This document shows positions 45,358 to 58,556 of a stretch of DNA of 64,000 nt, piece after piece (the first letter of the stretch is position 1; each line of letters opens with the position of its first letter). The notes under the pieces are model-generated. The model was not told the origin of the DNA and made no database searches. It saw nothing but the letters and a program-made list of their open reading frames with translations. This stretch comes from Pestalotiopsis fici W106-1 (Eukaryota; Ascomycota; Sordariomycetes; Amphisphaeriales; Sporocadaceae). The translations under genes were made by a program, and so were the position numbers. Location of the stretch: contig NW_006917102.1 of assembly GCF_000516985.1 (NCBI RefSeq), positions 1,621,681 to 1,685,680 on the forward strand, written 5' to 3'.

Positions 45358-47252
45358 TTACACCCTCGTCTCAGTCCTGAAGGACAGCACGCTCTCCAGT
45401 CGGTTCGATTTCTCGTCATCGTCCTTCTTCTTCTTCTTGAACATGTTCTTCAACATGCTCTCCTTGCTCTTGCCACGAATAACCACGTCGATAGTGTTCT
45501 CCCTGTCTTTCGAACCGTCTTCAAGCAGCATGGTTCCGCGCCGCGACGACTTTTCTGTTCTCTCTGACCGCTTCGATGCAGAAGAACGGTGGCTACGATG
45601 ACTGCGCTCGCTACCCGCTTCGCTCTGCGAGTCCTTGAAGTCGCGACTGCTCTGCCTGTCGGGGATGCTCACGTCATCCGCATGGTGGCTCTTGCTGCTC
45701 CTTGTCGACTTGTGGCTCTTGGACGACTTGTGCGTCTTGGTGGTTCTCGTAGTGCGCGCACTCCGCACGGACTGGGCATCATCCAGGTTGTACTGGCTGC
45801 GCATGGCGTCGGGGGTAATGAGCTCCAAATCGGCGCTGCTTTGATAGTCATCCTCGCCGGATGGTGCAATGCCACGGCGCCAAGTCTCAATGGTGCTGAG
45901 TTCTTCTTCAAGCACCAGTGCCTCGTCGAACTCGGCGCTGTACTCGGTAGGTGGATACGGAAGAACATGATCGCGGCCCATGGGCAGGTCGCCAACTGGG
46001 TAATGCATAGGCGGCGCTTGCTGGGCCTCAAAAGCCATGGCCGCCTCGGCCTCCTTTGCCTCCTTGATCCGCTTCACAATCTTCCAGCCGCCAAACATGA
46101 CAACTGTGACGCCTACAGTCAGACCCGCGGCAATCAGGAACTGCGGACTGGCGAGGAGAGCAAAAACGGCTGGACTACCGGCCTTGATGGCGCCCAGGAA
46201 CGAGGGCGACATTTTTCCTAGCAAGGTCGAAAGCTCCGCCAGAGTCAATGCGACGGCTGCAGCCGCCTCTGGCCTGGTCTTGAGATGCTCGATCATGTGG
46301 TTTGCCGTGTGATGCATGCAGTGCGCCTCAATGAGGAGACCCTCAACTCGCTCCATTAGTGTATGCGCATGCTGCTCCTTCGCTGCGGCCTTGTACGCTG
46401 GGTCAAGATCCACACGAGATGCTAGGTCTGGGGGAATGTTGCCATAGGCCAAATTCATATCGATTTCCTTCTCCTTCTTTTTGGTCGTCGGGACCACAGG
46501 TTCAGTATGCGAGCGCACCAACTGGTGAGGCATTGCTGGCACCATTTGACCATAGTCCGGAGCCGCGATTGGGTAGTGTTGCATCGTCGGCCGGCTCATG
46601 GCCCCCTCCCAAGGGATGGTCTCAGCATATGGAGACTGGTATGCTGCAGGAGCGCGCGAGGGTGCTGTAGAAGAGACCTCGGAGAGGATCTCGAGATTGG
46701 TAGCCGTCAAGGCCGACCTCCCCCTCGACCGCGAGCGCTCCTCGGGACGTCTCGAGTGCCTCGAGCGGTGGCTCCGTCGGGAAGATGTGTGAGACTCAAC
46801 GTCGTCATGCGACACCCGGCGCCCTGGGGCAGGTCTCACGTATTCGACCTCATCGTAGTACTGCGGAACGGCTGCGACGTCGTAGGTGTTGCTGCGCTTA
46901 ATTGCACGCTCGGCCTTGATGGCCGCCTTCTTCTCTTGATACGATGCCTTGGCCTCTTTGAAAAGACCAAAGAGATGTTTACCCTGCAGGAGTGAAAGGT
47001 ATAATGTTAGCAGTATACTCTTGCAGTAATTTTTCAGACATCGGCTCTTCTTCTTGTCCCATCCGCAAACATGCTGGCTGGTGGTGTGTTGAAAAGCCCT
47101 TTAAGCGCGACAAACGCTGCGATAGTGCTTTAGGGCGGTTGGTGTTGCGGGGTACAGGGAGGCACATAGCACTGCAGGATGACGAGTAGTTGACTTACGT
47201 TGCTTATAATCTTCCCCGAGTTGTTGATAATGGTCACCGTCTCAATGGCCAT
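45358..47252 (-). CDS. Arg/Ser-rich single-span membrane protein of unknown function
   Basis: Two exons (47252-47199, 46983-45358) with a 215-nt intron give 559 residues. The first exon encodes only 18 residues (MAIETVTIINNSGKIISN). A helical Lys/Ala/Glu segment follows, then an Arg/Ser-rich region around 75-110. A mostly helical middle contains MERVEGLLIEAHCMHHTANHM. A hydrophobic stretch at about 285-325 (PQFLIAAGLTVGVTVVMFGGWKIV) follows. The second half is again Ser/Arg/His/Lys-rich, with poly-Lys (KKKKKDDDEK) near the end. There is no catalytic motif. The single membrane span between basic, phosphorylatable tails would fit an organelle-tethering or scaffold protein. This is a conserved-looking fungal hypothetical protein; the function is not known to me. 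Confidence 0.7.
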
Positions 47253-50200
47253 ACTTGAAATGGGTTGTTGTTGCTTCGCTTCTTTTGTTCTTATTCCGCA
47301 CCTCGTTTGCTCTCTTTTGGTTTAGAAGAGGTTATGGTTGCAACTTGAGTCGGACAAAAATGGCGGCGATCGACCGACGGGAGGCCTGGGACGGGAGCTA
47401 ACTTAATGTAATGTACGATGTAATGTAGGTAACAGGAGAAGCCGCAAACTGGGCAGTACGACACTCTGGCGGTGAGTCTCAGCTGCTAAGCCCTGAAGTG
47501 GACAAGGTAACTTGGTCGACTTGAATGATGTAAAGGTAGGAGTCAAACGTGCGGTGACTGACCGTAATGAGCCTTCTTCCTTTTCACGATGCGCTTGTCA
47601 CGGCGTTGCTATAAAGATATTGATGAACCCAGGGATCTCCTGTCGACAGAATAAAAATATGGGAACCGCCGAGTGAGCAAGCACTGTTCTCATGTAGCCC
47701 CGGCTATTTAGGGATTGTCACGGAGGCGTATCGCACGCACACAGCCAGCAGCCGGCCAATTGGTTTCAATCAATACCCAACTAATAACATCCAATGCTAA
47801 TAACCGCCCTCTCTGCCATGCCATGTACCTATCTGACCCCCCTTCGGATTCCCTGATTGAGTGAGCGGGTGGCTGGTCGGCAATGGTTGGACGTCGATTC
47901 ATCATGATCGGGCGTCAAGTCGGCATGATCTTCCTGATCGCCAACCCTTATTTGTCGACCCTAGTCTCGCTCCAGTAAGTATCCGGAAAATAACTCCTCT
48001 GCCAGCACTTCAATCTTCCGCGCGACAAGTTGCACTTTGGAAAATCGGGAGGACACGGCGACAATTGGCACAGTACAGAGCAAGGGGATCTGTTCAATCA
48101 CAGGCGACAGCAACAATCTCGCATGAATGAATGCGCGCAACATGCACAGTGATGCTAGACCTGCGGCCAGAAGCATTAGCCTGTCCCCGACTTCCACTAG
48201 AAGCTGTTACACCGCAGAAACATGCAAGCGAGACAACCTCTTTGCACTGTCTGTTGGACCTCCATGCAGGCCAGGCAGGACCCCGGAAGCACCTCGACTC
48301 CATCCTGACCTTGCTGTACTGCAGTAGCGAATGTATGTATGCTGGGTCACCACTTTAGTCCCGGCCACGAACCCTTAAACTTCCAGTCTCTAGAAGGACA
48401 CGAGCCTGAAGCATCTCCTTCCCCAGCTCGTGATTATTCCGGGTGTCCAGTCCAGGGTCCCAAGATGGAAGCGCGGAAGACGGATTGTACGGTCGGGCTT
48501 CGATCATCTGGCATATCGTCAACCAGTGACCAGTCAGACCTTGCTACGCCGGAAGCCCTGACGACGCCCTGTATGGGACCAAGTGGCGCCTATCGCCAAC
48601 AGTGCACCCTAACCGCTAATGTGTTTAGCGCATGTGCCGAAGCGCAACAACGACACCCCACTGCCCGTGACAGGACTCCATTTTGCGACCTCTGGTGTGT
48701 TGACCGCCTCTAACCGGACCCTTCATCCAGCATTCCGGGCTTTTCTTTTCCTTCCTCGCCTTCTTCGCGGGGCACATCGTTCGACGGCCTGTGCACCGAC
48801 GATGAGGTCAAGATCCAAGTGAAGACGCCGGGAAAGCCGGGAGGATGAAACGGCGTGATGTGTGGATATATTTCCATCCGTTTCAATCGAAGCTCGATCA
48901 GCCGTCCTACGTGCCTCCAACCTCTGCCGGAGAACCGGGGACCAATCGAGGAGCATTCTCTGGCCGTCCACTCGGATGTCCCGTATCCTCCGGTTGGGCT
49001 GACATCTGTCCTTGGCCCTCACAAGTCTTGCAAGATATTCACGCTGACAGTCTGACGGATTGCACATGTGATATCATGCTGCTGAAGTATGCATCCGGTT
49101 TACTACCCAATGTAGCCTCAAATTGTCAAATTGGATGATTCTAACGGCTCTCTATAATTAACCTCAGCAGTATATATTGGGTTCCGTGGGGTGCGTCAGG
49201 TCGTGCGACACAAATCCGATCGGTGCCACGCCCGAATCTCCCAAGAGCAACACGGGCGATGCTGGGAGGCCAAGGAGAGCCCGAAATGTGGCCCAAGGGA
49301 CCATCACCAGCCTCTCAGACGCCTGATGTAGTCTCCATAGTCAGATCAGATCTGGGGCAGGCCACAAAACGGCCGTGCTTCTCACCTTCCAGCAATTCTC
49401 CTAGCCTATCACGATCTCGTGGGGCATCCCATCTGCTGCACACCGCTCAAGCGATATGGAGTATAGTGGACACTGAATGCAACGCTGAGTCGCCATCCCA
49501 ACTGGATATCTTCTGGAAAACAATGGCCTCTATCGATACAAAAAGACCCTCATGCGCTCGTTATCTGAATCCTGGTTTCCAACCCACATATGATGCATTT
49601 GCACCAGCAAATGTCAACAGCAGATGAGGGGTTACTGCTTCCCTCACATATACCATGAAAGGAATACATCATGACACGCGGCATTTCAAACTCCAATAAG
49701 TGAAGCCTGAGGGACCGCAGTCTTGTCGCCAGTTGTCACTGCATTACAGCCTCTTTCAACCCCCAACCATCCGACCTGTGGTATTATCCACCTCTTTCGG
49801 GAACTTTCAATTTCACTGTAGACTCGGCGCCGCAGCAATTGTCCTTGCATGTTCGATTCATACCTACACAGCATTTCACAAAGCGGGAGAAATACTTTGA
49901 TCCATCTGCTTTCAATGCAGACTCCTGCTACCGATTCAGAAACTTCTATGCCGGACGCGAAAGGCTCATTCAGCATTTGGTGGCCACACTGGTCAATCAT
50001 ATCTGTAAAGGTAATAAATCACAACAGCCAATGCGTATCAAAGGTTTGAAATCCATATTCCCGGTGAGCAAACTCATTGTCTTAGGGGAATACATTTCGA
50101 TAAGCCAGACGATTTTCATTAGTACGAACGCCACTTTCGGATCCGCTGCTGCACATGAGACTGCTGTTACATGAAGACGGAGCCTCTGGCCGTCGTCTCA

Positions 50201-51181
50201 CTTCTCATGCTTGATGGTGTCGAGACGGGTGTATCAATCTATTCAACCAAGTACACATGCCATGGCAACGGCACTATTCACACGCATTACTCGGGAATTT
50301 TGAACGCAAGACTCACCAACACTGCGATGGATGAACATCGTAACTTAGAGGAAATCACAGTCCGTCCAATTACCACTCATGACGCTTGTATAGTCGTTTA
50401 CATCCTGACTCTTTCCCGTCGACATGGTGAAATTCGCCGAGCACATTTGCGGTTCTCATGACTCGGTGGGCAGCGTGGGGTGATAAGAGCACCTGGCCTT
50501 GAATGACTCGTGGCGGCAGCTGACGCATGCCGGTATTTATTAGTTGTATCGGGTTTCACTACTTGCATGTCTTTGAGCTATCTATCGACATGCACACAGT
50601 GCAAACAATCACTGATATATGGACGAAAACGGTTTTGGTTGGCACTGTCTTCTCTACGTGGCTATGCTGTGTAGGAATTGGCTTTGGAGGATTCGGATCC
50701 TCTTGATCGTCATAAAAATAGCAGCGCTACTAAGACCCAATCTTTCATCACTTGCATATATAGTCAATCAAGATTTCTTTGCGGTAGGCTTACAGAGACC
50801 ACATGGTACAGATCTAATGCCACGAAGCATTTCTTCCTGTATGGTTCAATTGCCAGGATCAACGGTCCCACTCCTAGAGAATTAATGAACACGAGGATTC
50901 AGCCGCGGGCGAGCTGGACCTTCGATCCAGGATGTAAATAACCATTCGCGAGTCGAAAGTCAAATACCTTGTCCAATAGCACACCATACTGCACGGGATC
51001 CATCATGCACTATTTGATTATTATACACCTGGAAGCTCTTGCTAGACTGTAGGTTCGACCACAAATTTATGGCTGTTTCTTGAGCCTGATTAAAATAGGT
51101 TTAATCTGGTTGGGTGAGATCTATAAGTTGGCGTGTCAGTATAGAACACCAAAAGCTCATCTCGGAATCAGGAGCAAAGTG
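47253..51181. other. Long gene-poor region between the membrane protein and the P450 block
   Basis: Nearly 4 kb contains only short frames (up to about 135 codons) with no recognisable domain and no convincing splice chain. Short direct repeats of TGTAATGTA occur near 47405-47430. It probably forms the left border of the biosynthetic block that begins with the P450. Confidence 0.45.
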
Positions 51182-53098
51182 TCACTTTGTACCACTTACA
51201 AACTGACCAAAGTAAACGTCTTCATACCGCTGAGTCTCCCCCTCAACCATACACAGCTCATAATGAGACAGAAGCTTTACCATGAACATCTTGACAATGG
51301 AGCATCCGGCCGAGCGACCTGGACACATGTGCGTCGCATAGCCAAAGTTCAGGTCGTCTCTCGTAGCCGCGCCCCAGTCATACTTGGTGGCGCTGGTGCT
51401 TGTGGATGTTTTCTGGCGCAGGTCAAAGTAGCGACGCCCGTTCCACGTGGACGGATCCTCAAAGGCTGGATTGGAAAGATGCGCTGCAATTTCGACCACT
51501 TCGAAAACGGTTCCGGCTGGCAGTGTGACTCCATTGGCCAGGTTCTGTGGTTTGACCGTGATCTTTTTCATGTTGCCTGTGTACCCGCAAAGCCCCGCAT
51601 CGTTAGCGACCTTATCTTGACCTTGTCTTGAGTCTTTTCTGGTTGGCTATGGGCCATGTGCGACAGACTCTTTGGGGAGGGTGTAATTCAAGTTGGAGAA
51701 GGTCATAATACGTACTTGCGGCTGTAGGATGATGTTTGTGTGTCTCCTTGCAGAAGCTATCTAAAAGCGACAGTCTGCGAAGATTCTCCTTTGAAAAAGC
51801 CCAATCCTCATGTCTTTTTCCCAAGACATCTTGTGTTTCCTGAAGCACAAATTCTGTATAATCAGGTCGAAACGCAAACTCGAAGATGATCTGGGTTGTT
51901 ACCGGCACAGGGGAAAAGATAAAGGTGAAAGCAAAGCCAATGAAAATGTTTGTGAGGAATTTGTAGTCCCGTCGCTTTTCGGCAGGTGCCAAACGTACTA
52001 GATCCTCGAACCATTCATTATTGACAGAGTCAGGTTTGGTGCCCTGCTCGACGGCATCCACGCACTGCTCAAGCATGGGAGTGAATAATGCAGTCATCCT
52101 CTTGAGCTGCTCATGCACCTGGCGAACTTCATCCGAGAACGCCGCCACGAGGCGAGCTACCATGGGCCTTTGTGTCGTAAGCTTTCTCATCAGAGGAATG
52201 AGAGCTGCCACATATCTTTGGAAGATATCAGCGACTTCGGATGTGAAACTGTCGCCTAGGAAGACCCTCCATGTAGCTTGCGAGAATATATGTATGACTT
52301 GTGGTTGAATAAAAACCCGCTTGAAGCCTGAAGTCATCGATTCAGCGTCTGAAGTTCATGGGCTTGATGAGACAAGCAGAAGGTTTGGGCAGACCTACCC
52401 ACGGTCGGAGATTCCATATCCGAACCCAGGACATCAAACATAGCTTTGTCCAGCGCCTGTGACATGGCGTGAAAATGACGGTCTGTGACATATGCCATAG
52501 AGTCAGTGCAAAAGATAAATATCACCTTTGTCAGGGTAAGTACATACCGAAACCCTGCATTCGAGCGTTGACATAGGTGTACAGGTAGGGTTCGTCGAAA
52601 GCTGCCCCGTGCAAGCTGCACCGAAAGAACTAGGCTCTATTTAGAAATCATCTTGTAAAGGGTTGAAAAGGCATACCTCTTCACGAGCGGGGGCGATTTC
52701 GTCGTCCTTCTTCTTGCATAGATGCAACCAGTGTCTTGGTGCGAGAATGACCAAGTCGGAGCCTGTAGCGTGTGAGTCTAACGTTCCCGCGTGCGCAGCA
52801 TGACACGAAGTATAGTGGGTGAAGTCTCACCGTCCAGAGAAGTTACTCGAAATACACCACTTTCAACCTGATCAAAGCCCTTCTGGATAATCTCAATGCC
52901 ATGGTCGGCAAAGTCTCTTCTACTTGCGAACCAAGACTTTGTACTCGCGATTCTGGGTATAGAAGGGCCCGCGTTGGCCCAGCTGATACTAAACGAGACA
53001 GCCATAGCCACAAAGACAGCTAATACAGCGGCTGTGTAGTTACTCGGCAGAAATGCCAATTGCCGTGGCCAGTATTGAGTAAGAGTTGCAAAGTCCAT
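51182..53098 (-). CDS. Divergent cytochrome P450
   Basis: Six exons (53098-52831, 52762-52677, 52629-52548, 52482-52399, 52327-51716, 51576-51182) give 508 residues; an upstream in-frame ATG at 53119 would add seven. An N-terminal membrane anchor (YTAAVLAVFVAMAVSFSISW) is followed by a normal fungal microsomal P450 layout. Key motifs deviate. The K-helix ExxR reads KETHKHHP, with Lys for Arg. The haem loop reads FGYATHMCPGR, with Ala where the usual FGxGxHxCPGR has Gly, though the Cys ligand is kept. The I-helix region TFIFSPVPVTTQ lacks the usual A-G-x-(D/E)-T. All splice phases agree, so this is not an obvious pseudogene. It would hydroxylate or rearrange a metabolite at the ER, or may have altered chemistry. 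It is divergent from the DMATS gene. Confidence 0.83.
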
Positions 53099-54390
53099 GA
53101 TCTGATGTCTCTTGTTCAATGGGACATGAGTTTTGCTGTAAGCAAGGTTTGGGTGTTGCTAGTCGTGTTACGATCAGCGACGGACTTAGGAATCATATAG
53201 TATTTTTCGTGTATGCTAAGATACAGATATACACTATGTATTGGATTGATGTCCAGGCGCGTACACTTTCCGTGAATCTTATTTTGATTTACACTCAAGT
53301 ATACCCATAGACTTTGAACCGAACAGTTCTGTATCACAGAAAAGCACGAAACAAAAGTACACCGCCTATATGAGATGAGGTGAACCATAGAATGCAACCG
53401 GTTTTCTAGACTAGACATGAGCCGTGGCTGAGAGACGGCACATTTTCGCCACGAATGGCTTTGAGTTGTAAACTTGTATAGTTGAGCACAACAAAGGTTG
53501 AGTCTTATTCTTCATAGAACTTCGATTTGTCAATTACCCCAACCGCCGTAAGCACGGGATGAAAATCGGACGAGATGGCGTAAAATTTACGCCTCTGTAC
53601 CACGCTCAGAGCATATATGAGCGTCAGCGAGCCCTTCAACTGCTTTTGTGACACTGAAACTGCAGGTATAAACTTGATTCATTTGGAGATAATAAAAAAG
53701 GCGCAAACCTAAGGATGCCAAAGGTTCAGCCCTCACGTCCTACCAGTATCACAAGAGCGTTGCCGCCTCTTTCCAAGCCTGGTTGAACAGATATCCACTT
53801 ACCAAGTTTCCCCAACCATCCGTGCAACACTGAGACGATAGGATTGGACCTCAATTCCTGAATTATGCATCGAATCATCAGCCGTAAACTTAAAGGTCGC
53901 CACAAAATCATGCCTTCATCTATCAGTCGTACACTTCACGTCATTGTGAGATTTCCCATGCAGAGAAAGTGGGCAACAATTGTTATCATTGGACTCTGAG
54001 GAGCCAGAAACTCCCAGAGCGCAAAGGTTATTGTTGTCGCAGATATTTCTGAAAGGATCAATGCACTCAGTTGAAAGTGTATCTATTACGGAGAAGCCAC
54101 AATCTCTAAAGATACGTCTTCCATAGATGCTTGTATTCTCTCTTGTGCTAGGGCCGTGCTTGGAACTAAAGGACGAGACATGAATGGAGAGTCTTTATTG
54201 GGAAACTCCGCGACGTCTGATATACGGCACTGGTCTATATAACTAGAAGCACTTATTGTCGGTAGAGTTATGTCACATCTACTCAAGACTCACATCGATA
54301 TTATTCTTGCACACTGCTTCAACCTTTTCGAACATAGTTTTTCAAGTGAGTAAATAGCCTCTCAAATACTACCTAGACTAGTCCAACACA
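53099..54390. promoter_or_regulatory. Divergent promoter region of P450 and DMATS genes
   Basis: Both genes read outward from these 1.3 kb. A TATATAA at 54236-54242 sits about 150 bp before the DMATS start. The DMATS leader is CA/CT-rich. No recognised operator was found. The shared region suggests joint control. Confidence 0.5.
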
Positions 54391-55792
54391 ATGGGTGAGG
54401 CAATCCCCAATTCACATTCCACTGGTAGCCGAGAGGACGAAGATTTCTGGTGGCAAGAAATCTCTCATCCATTCTTGTCACTCATGCAGAGTACTGGGTA
54501 CTCAGACGACAAACAGGAGCGTTATGTTCAACTCGTCAAACAGTTCATTATTCCCTCGCTGGGTCCTCGTCCAAGCACGACCAAGTCGGGCACTCGGCTG
54601 CCTCACTTTGACAGCTTCTGTTCAGACGACTTTTCGCCCTTGGAGCTGAGTTGGAACGTTGAGCCCGAGACATCCAAGATCCGTATAGGCTTTGAGCCGA
54701 TTGGGCCGCATGCTGGAACAGCAAAGGACCCTTTCAACCAAGACGAACCAAAGATTGTCATGTCCCGTTTGCTAGAGCAAAGCGGAGGCGCCATCGATCA
54801 CCAGCTGTGGGATTTCTTCGTGAAGCACCTCCACGTCGATGCCAAGCATGCTCATGACATCGTGTCCAAGATGGCTCCCAACGAGCACATGACAACGAAC
54901 ACCATTTCCTTCGATTTAGTCGGACAGCACCCCGTGCCCAAAGTCTACTTCTACACCATCCCCATATCCTTGCTCAAGGACACTCCTGCTGGCGAGATCA
55001 TTACCGATCTCATCCGGCAGCTACCGTCCAACCTCGCGCCATCGTTTCAAAGCATACGGGACTTTGTCTTTGATTACAAGCGTCAGCGCAACAATGAGCA
55101 AATTTTGCGACTCGAGCTGATCTCCTTTGACGCCATTGCGCCCACCGACTCCCGTCTCAAGGTGTACATGCGCACCAAGGAAACGTGTCTGGCCCGCGTG
55201 GAGGAGGTGTATACCCTCGGGGGCACACTCAGTGGCCCCGAGATCGATAAGGGTGTCAATCTCATTCGGTCGTTCTACCAGCACGTTTTGGGCATCTCGA
55301 ACGCCGAAGACGACCTTCCAAGCAGTAAACATCGAACGGCAGGCATCATATTCAACATGGAGTTGATGCATGACCGCGCCATGCCTGTGCCTAAGGTGTA
55401 CATACCAGTGAGGCATTATGGAGGTACCGATCTACGAATTGCACAGTCGCTCAGCAATTTCTTTCGTGCCTGTGGCTTGGAGGATCTGGCAAATACCTAT
55501 GTCGATGCGGTGCAGCGTGCCTTGTAAGTGCCTGTTTTCCAAGCCCATCAATGAACCGCCTTCCTTCGTTTCGTACAATCCAACTAATTGCACTTTGTAC
55601 CTTCATAGTCCGACTCAAGATTTCTCAAACACAATTGGGCGACATTCTTATGTCGGCTTGTCATACAACGAGAAGGGTCCGTACATCACAATGTATTATA
55701 ACACAATGACTTTTTCAAAGGGCGACGAGAAAGATGAAGAAGGCAAACTCGTCGGACCTGCGGCATGGAAGCAGCGTCACTTGCTAGACTAG
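54391..55792 (+). CDS. Dimethylallyltryptophan synthase (DMATS)-family aromatic prenyltransferase
   Basis: Two exons (54391-55523, 55609-55792) give 438 residues, normal for the family. The PT-barrel marks are all present: FSPLELSWNVE (the Glu corresponding to the indole-binding Glu of FgaPT2/DmaW), KIRIGFEPIGP (diphosphate-binding Arg), KVYFYTIPIS, LISFDAIAPTDSRLKVYMRT, EEVYTLGG, PKVYIPVRHYGGTDL, and the final GRHSYVGLSYNEKGPYITMYY. Soluble DMATS enzymes transfer dimethylallyl groups, without metal need, to Trp, Tyr, cyclic dipeptides or other aromatics. No NRPS or PKS is nearby, so the acceptor is probably a free amino acid or simple aromatic, or it comes from another locus. The neighbouring P450 and FAD oxidase could act on the prenylated product; this is inferred. 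Confidence 0.92.
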
Positions 55793-56348
55793 AAAGTACT
55801 GGCTAACTCCAACAGACGGTGTTCACGACTAACAGAAATTGTTTCTTGTACACGAAATGATTGTATGGGATTGGCCTATGTTGGCTCATTACTTCCTTTT
55901 CTCTCTAATAGTACGCCCGCTGTTCTTTCATAGGTAGTATGTAGTGTTTATAATATTCAACGTTGTAGGGCTGAGCCGCAAAACGATTGTGTGGTGGGAT
56001 AACACGGATAGCAATTATGGAGGAGACGTAAATCAGAATAATTAGCGCGGAGCAAACTTTCTATTCTGGATATTCTTAAATAAAAGCTGTAGCTTTATAT
56101 TTTGCCTTAAGAAGCTCTGTCTCAATACTGGGGTTCCCGTCTCGGCGCATTTGTTATTAGAAGCCTTTAGCAGTAGATCCATTAAAGGCTTTTTCCTCGA
56201 GGCACCGATCTTCCTGTCTTACCTGTGCACCTCTCGAAGCACTTTCATTTTGAGCATGAGGCTGTTATTACACAGTAAAAACTTGAAAGATTGTACCTAG
56301 CACCATGGCGTGGCCGTGCCCTTCCAATAGTACGCGCACGACCTCACT
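55793..56348. other. Short convergent intergenic region
   Basis: These 556 bp hold the 3' ends of the DMATS and arylsulfotransferase-like genes. The sequence is AT-rich with no gene. Confidence 0.6.
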
Positions 56349-57972
56349 CTAGCAGAGGGCAGCATCCGTGACATTAAGCACAGCGGACCTCCGAGTTTGG
56401 CCGGGGTCTTTGCTCCCGCCCAAAGCCTCGACCTGTACATACTGAGCTACGGGAATGGTATTGCTTGTCTCAAAGCCAGACTTTGTCACGTTGGTAGCTG
56501 CCGCGTTGAGTCCGTAGCTCTTCTCACCAGAGTAGATGTTCCAGGCTATAGTCTCGGTAGCGCCGTTCCAGCTCATGAACACGGCGAGATCCCCACTAGC
56601 TAGTCGGCAAGCAGCCGCCTTGGGGTCCGTGTTCGGATAGCCCCTCCACTCGGAGACGAAAGCACGGTAGGAGCCGATGCCAGGTCCCGTGGCATAGCCG
56701 GCCGGGCCAAAGCGGAAGCTCCAGAGCAGAGCCCCATCCTGTGCGTACTCCTTGATGACGGGCTGCGAGGCGTGACAAATGATGACATTGCCATTGACCA
56801 GAGGTTGGTAATTCCCGCCAGACGAGGCCGAGACGAGGTCGTTGGGGTCCGTGTAAGTCTGCACGGCATACACATGACCGACCTCCTCGTCGATACGCAT
56901 GAGCTGTCCCGAGGACACGTTGTACGGTGGCGTGTAGTTGTTTTGATTGTTGTGCAGGTGCATCATAAGGCCCTCAGCTGTCTGCTCAATACGAATGTCA
57001 TGCTGCCAGCGATAGACGGCATCGGCATCAATGGTAAAGTTGCTCTTTCCCTCGCCCTGTTGTTGTCTCAGTATTATGCTATTATCTTATCGTTGACCAT
57101 TTCGTCAGACTGCCACCTACCTGAACAATCCACTTCACACCACCAGTCTGCCTGTCAATATATATTGCCTGAAACGTGTGGCGGCTGGAAACGACAATAT
57201 TCCCGTTCAGCTCGGCAACGGAATTTAGGTGCACATAATCCCAACCACTGTCTGACGAGTTGCCAAAACCACTCCGCGCACTTTCAATGGGAGCATACGA
57301 ATCTGTAATGGGAATAAAGTCTGACGCGCGCCAGACAAAGAACAGCTCGTTGGTCTTGATGTCTATCTCGACGACCACGCCATCCCGGATCCAGCCGTCT
57401 TCTGGGCCCCCGACGGCGCTAAGATTTGCAGGGATGGGATCGTAGACCAAGCCCAAGAAGGTGCCCCAGGAGGTGATGTAGACCTCGTGCTGGTTGAGCA
57501 GCGAGTCATACTGGCCGTAGAGGTGCTCAAATTGGGGGTCGCTCAGCGTGATGTTGTAGATGGGCTCGTAGCTGTCATTCCAGATGGTTGCAGTCCCAAA
57601 GGAATCGCCATTGACATTGTTACTTGTCCCATTCCAGCTAATCAGGACGTTTTCTCCAAAAAGTGTAAACGGACTGAGGTCCTGGATGTCGCCAATCGTG
57701 GGATCCGTCTGCCACACCAGCTCTCCGTTACGGTCCATGATCAAAGCCACATTTTCCGGCGCATAGGTGCCATCTTGAGAAAACACAATCAACCCCGGAG
57801 CCAGAGCAGAGTCGTCTGTGTGGTTGATCGCAGCTAGTGGTGGATGGAAGCCTGGCTCCGTGATGAATGTCTGCGTTGGCCATCTTCCAGAAGTCGTCGT
57901 TGTCTGCGCACCGGTAACCACAAGAAGACATGCAAGTGCTGTGATCACAGCTACGCGATGGGTCACGGCCAT
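56349..57972 (-). CDS. Secreted arylsulfotransferase-like (ASST) beta-propeller protein
   Basis: Two exons (57972-57121, 57056-56349) with a 64-nt intron give 519 residues. A signal peptide (MAVTHRVAVITALACLLVVTGA) precedes repeated beta-propeller-type blades: IMDRNGELVWQTDP, WNGTSNNVNGDSFGTATIWN, DGVVVEIDIKTNELFFVWRASDF, WDYVHLNSVAELNGNIVVSSRH, then WQHDIRIEQTAEGLMMHLHNNQNN. The last two contain the His residues and Asn-rich loops conserved in fungal arylsulfotransferase-family proteins. Bacterial ASST moves sulfate between phenols without PAPS; fungal members are uncharacterised, so sulfotransfer is only a family-level guess. Many Asn-x-Ser/Thr sites fit secretion. It lies inside the P450/DMATS/GH3/FAD block. 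Confidence 0.82.
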
Positions 57973-58556
57973 GATGTTGCATTCGACTTTAGTGAACTAT
58001 ACGAAACCCAAGTGGCTTGAGGTCCAGTAGTGATCAAAGAGTAACAGCATCAAATCAAACATGGTTGTTTGGAGGTGGATGCTCCAGACCTACGGAATAA
58101 CGGGCAAATCGCCTGCCGAGTCAGGGATTTCACCCGGTTCGGTACGGAATCGTGCCGTTTTTCGGGACCACTATACATTCCGGGGTGTAAATCCCCAAAG
58201 TTCAGCACCATTGATGCCGGTGGAGGCGTTTCTCCAAATTTACTGCCCTCATGTTCACCATGACTTCGTCTCCACATGCATTATAACCAACGATATGCTT
58301 TTTCTTTTTAAGTAAAAAAAAAAAAAAAAAAAAAACCTCCGAATGAGTCGCTGGTCACTAGAACTATATACATTTGAGGTATTGTAGTCAAATGAACCAA
58401 TATTGGCATAATGGAGCTTTTTATTATAACAGGTCTACGAAACTTGGTAAAGATACTTGATACGCTTTCCCGATAATGGTGACAAAACTACCTCTCGAGC
58501 TCGCATCGTCGCCAATGAATGTGTTGACGGTTCAAGTCCTAATGATATGCTGAGTA
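57973..58556. other. Intergenic with poly-A tract
   Basis: These 584 bp hold the promoter of the ASST-like gene and the 3' end of the GH3 gene. A run of about 22 A starts near 58315. No gene is seen. Confidence 0.55.

Noticed and set aside
45589..46221. 210-codon plus-strand frame opposite the Arg/Ser-rich protein
   Set aside because: It is antisense to a well-formed two-exon gene and has no domain of its own.
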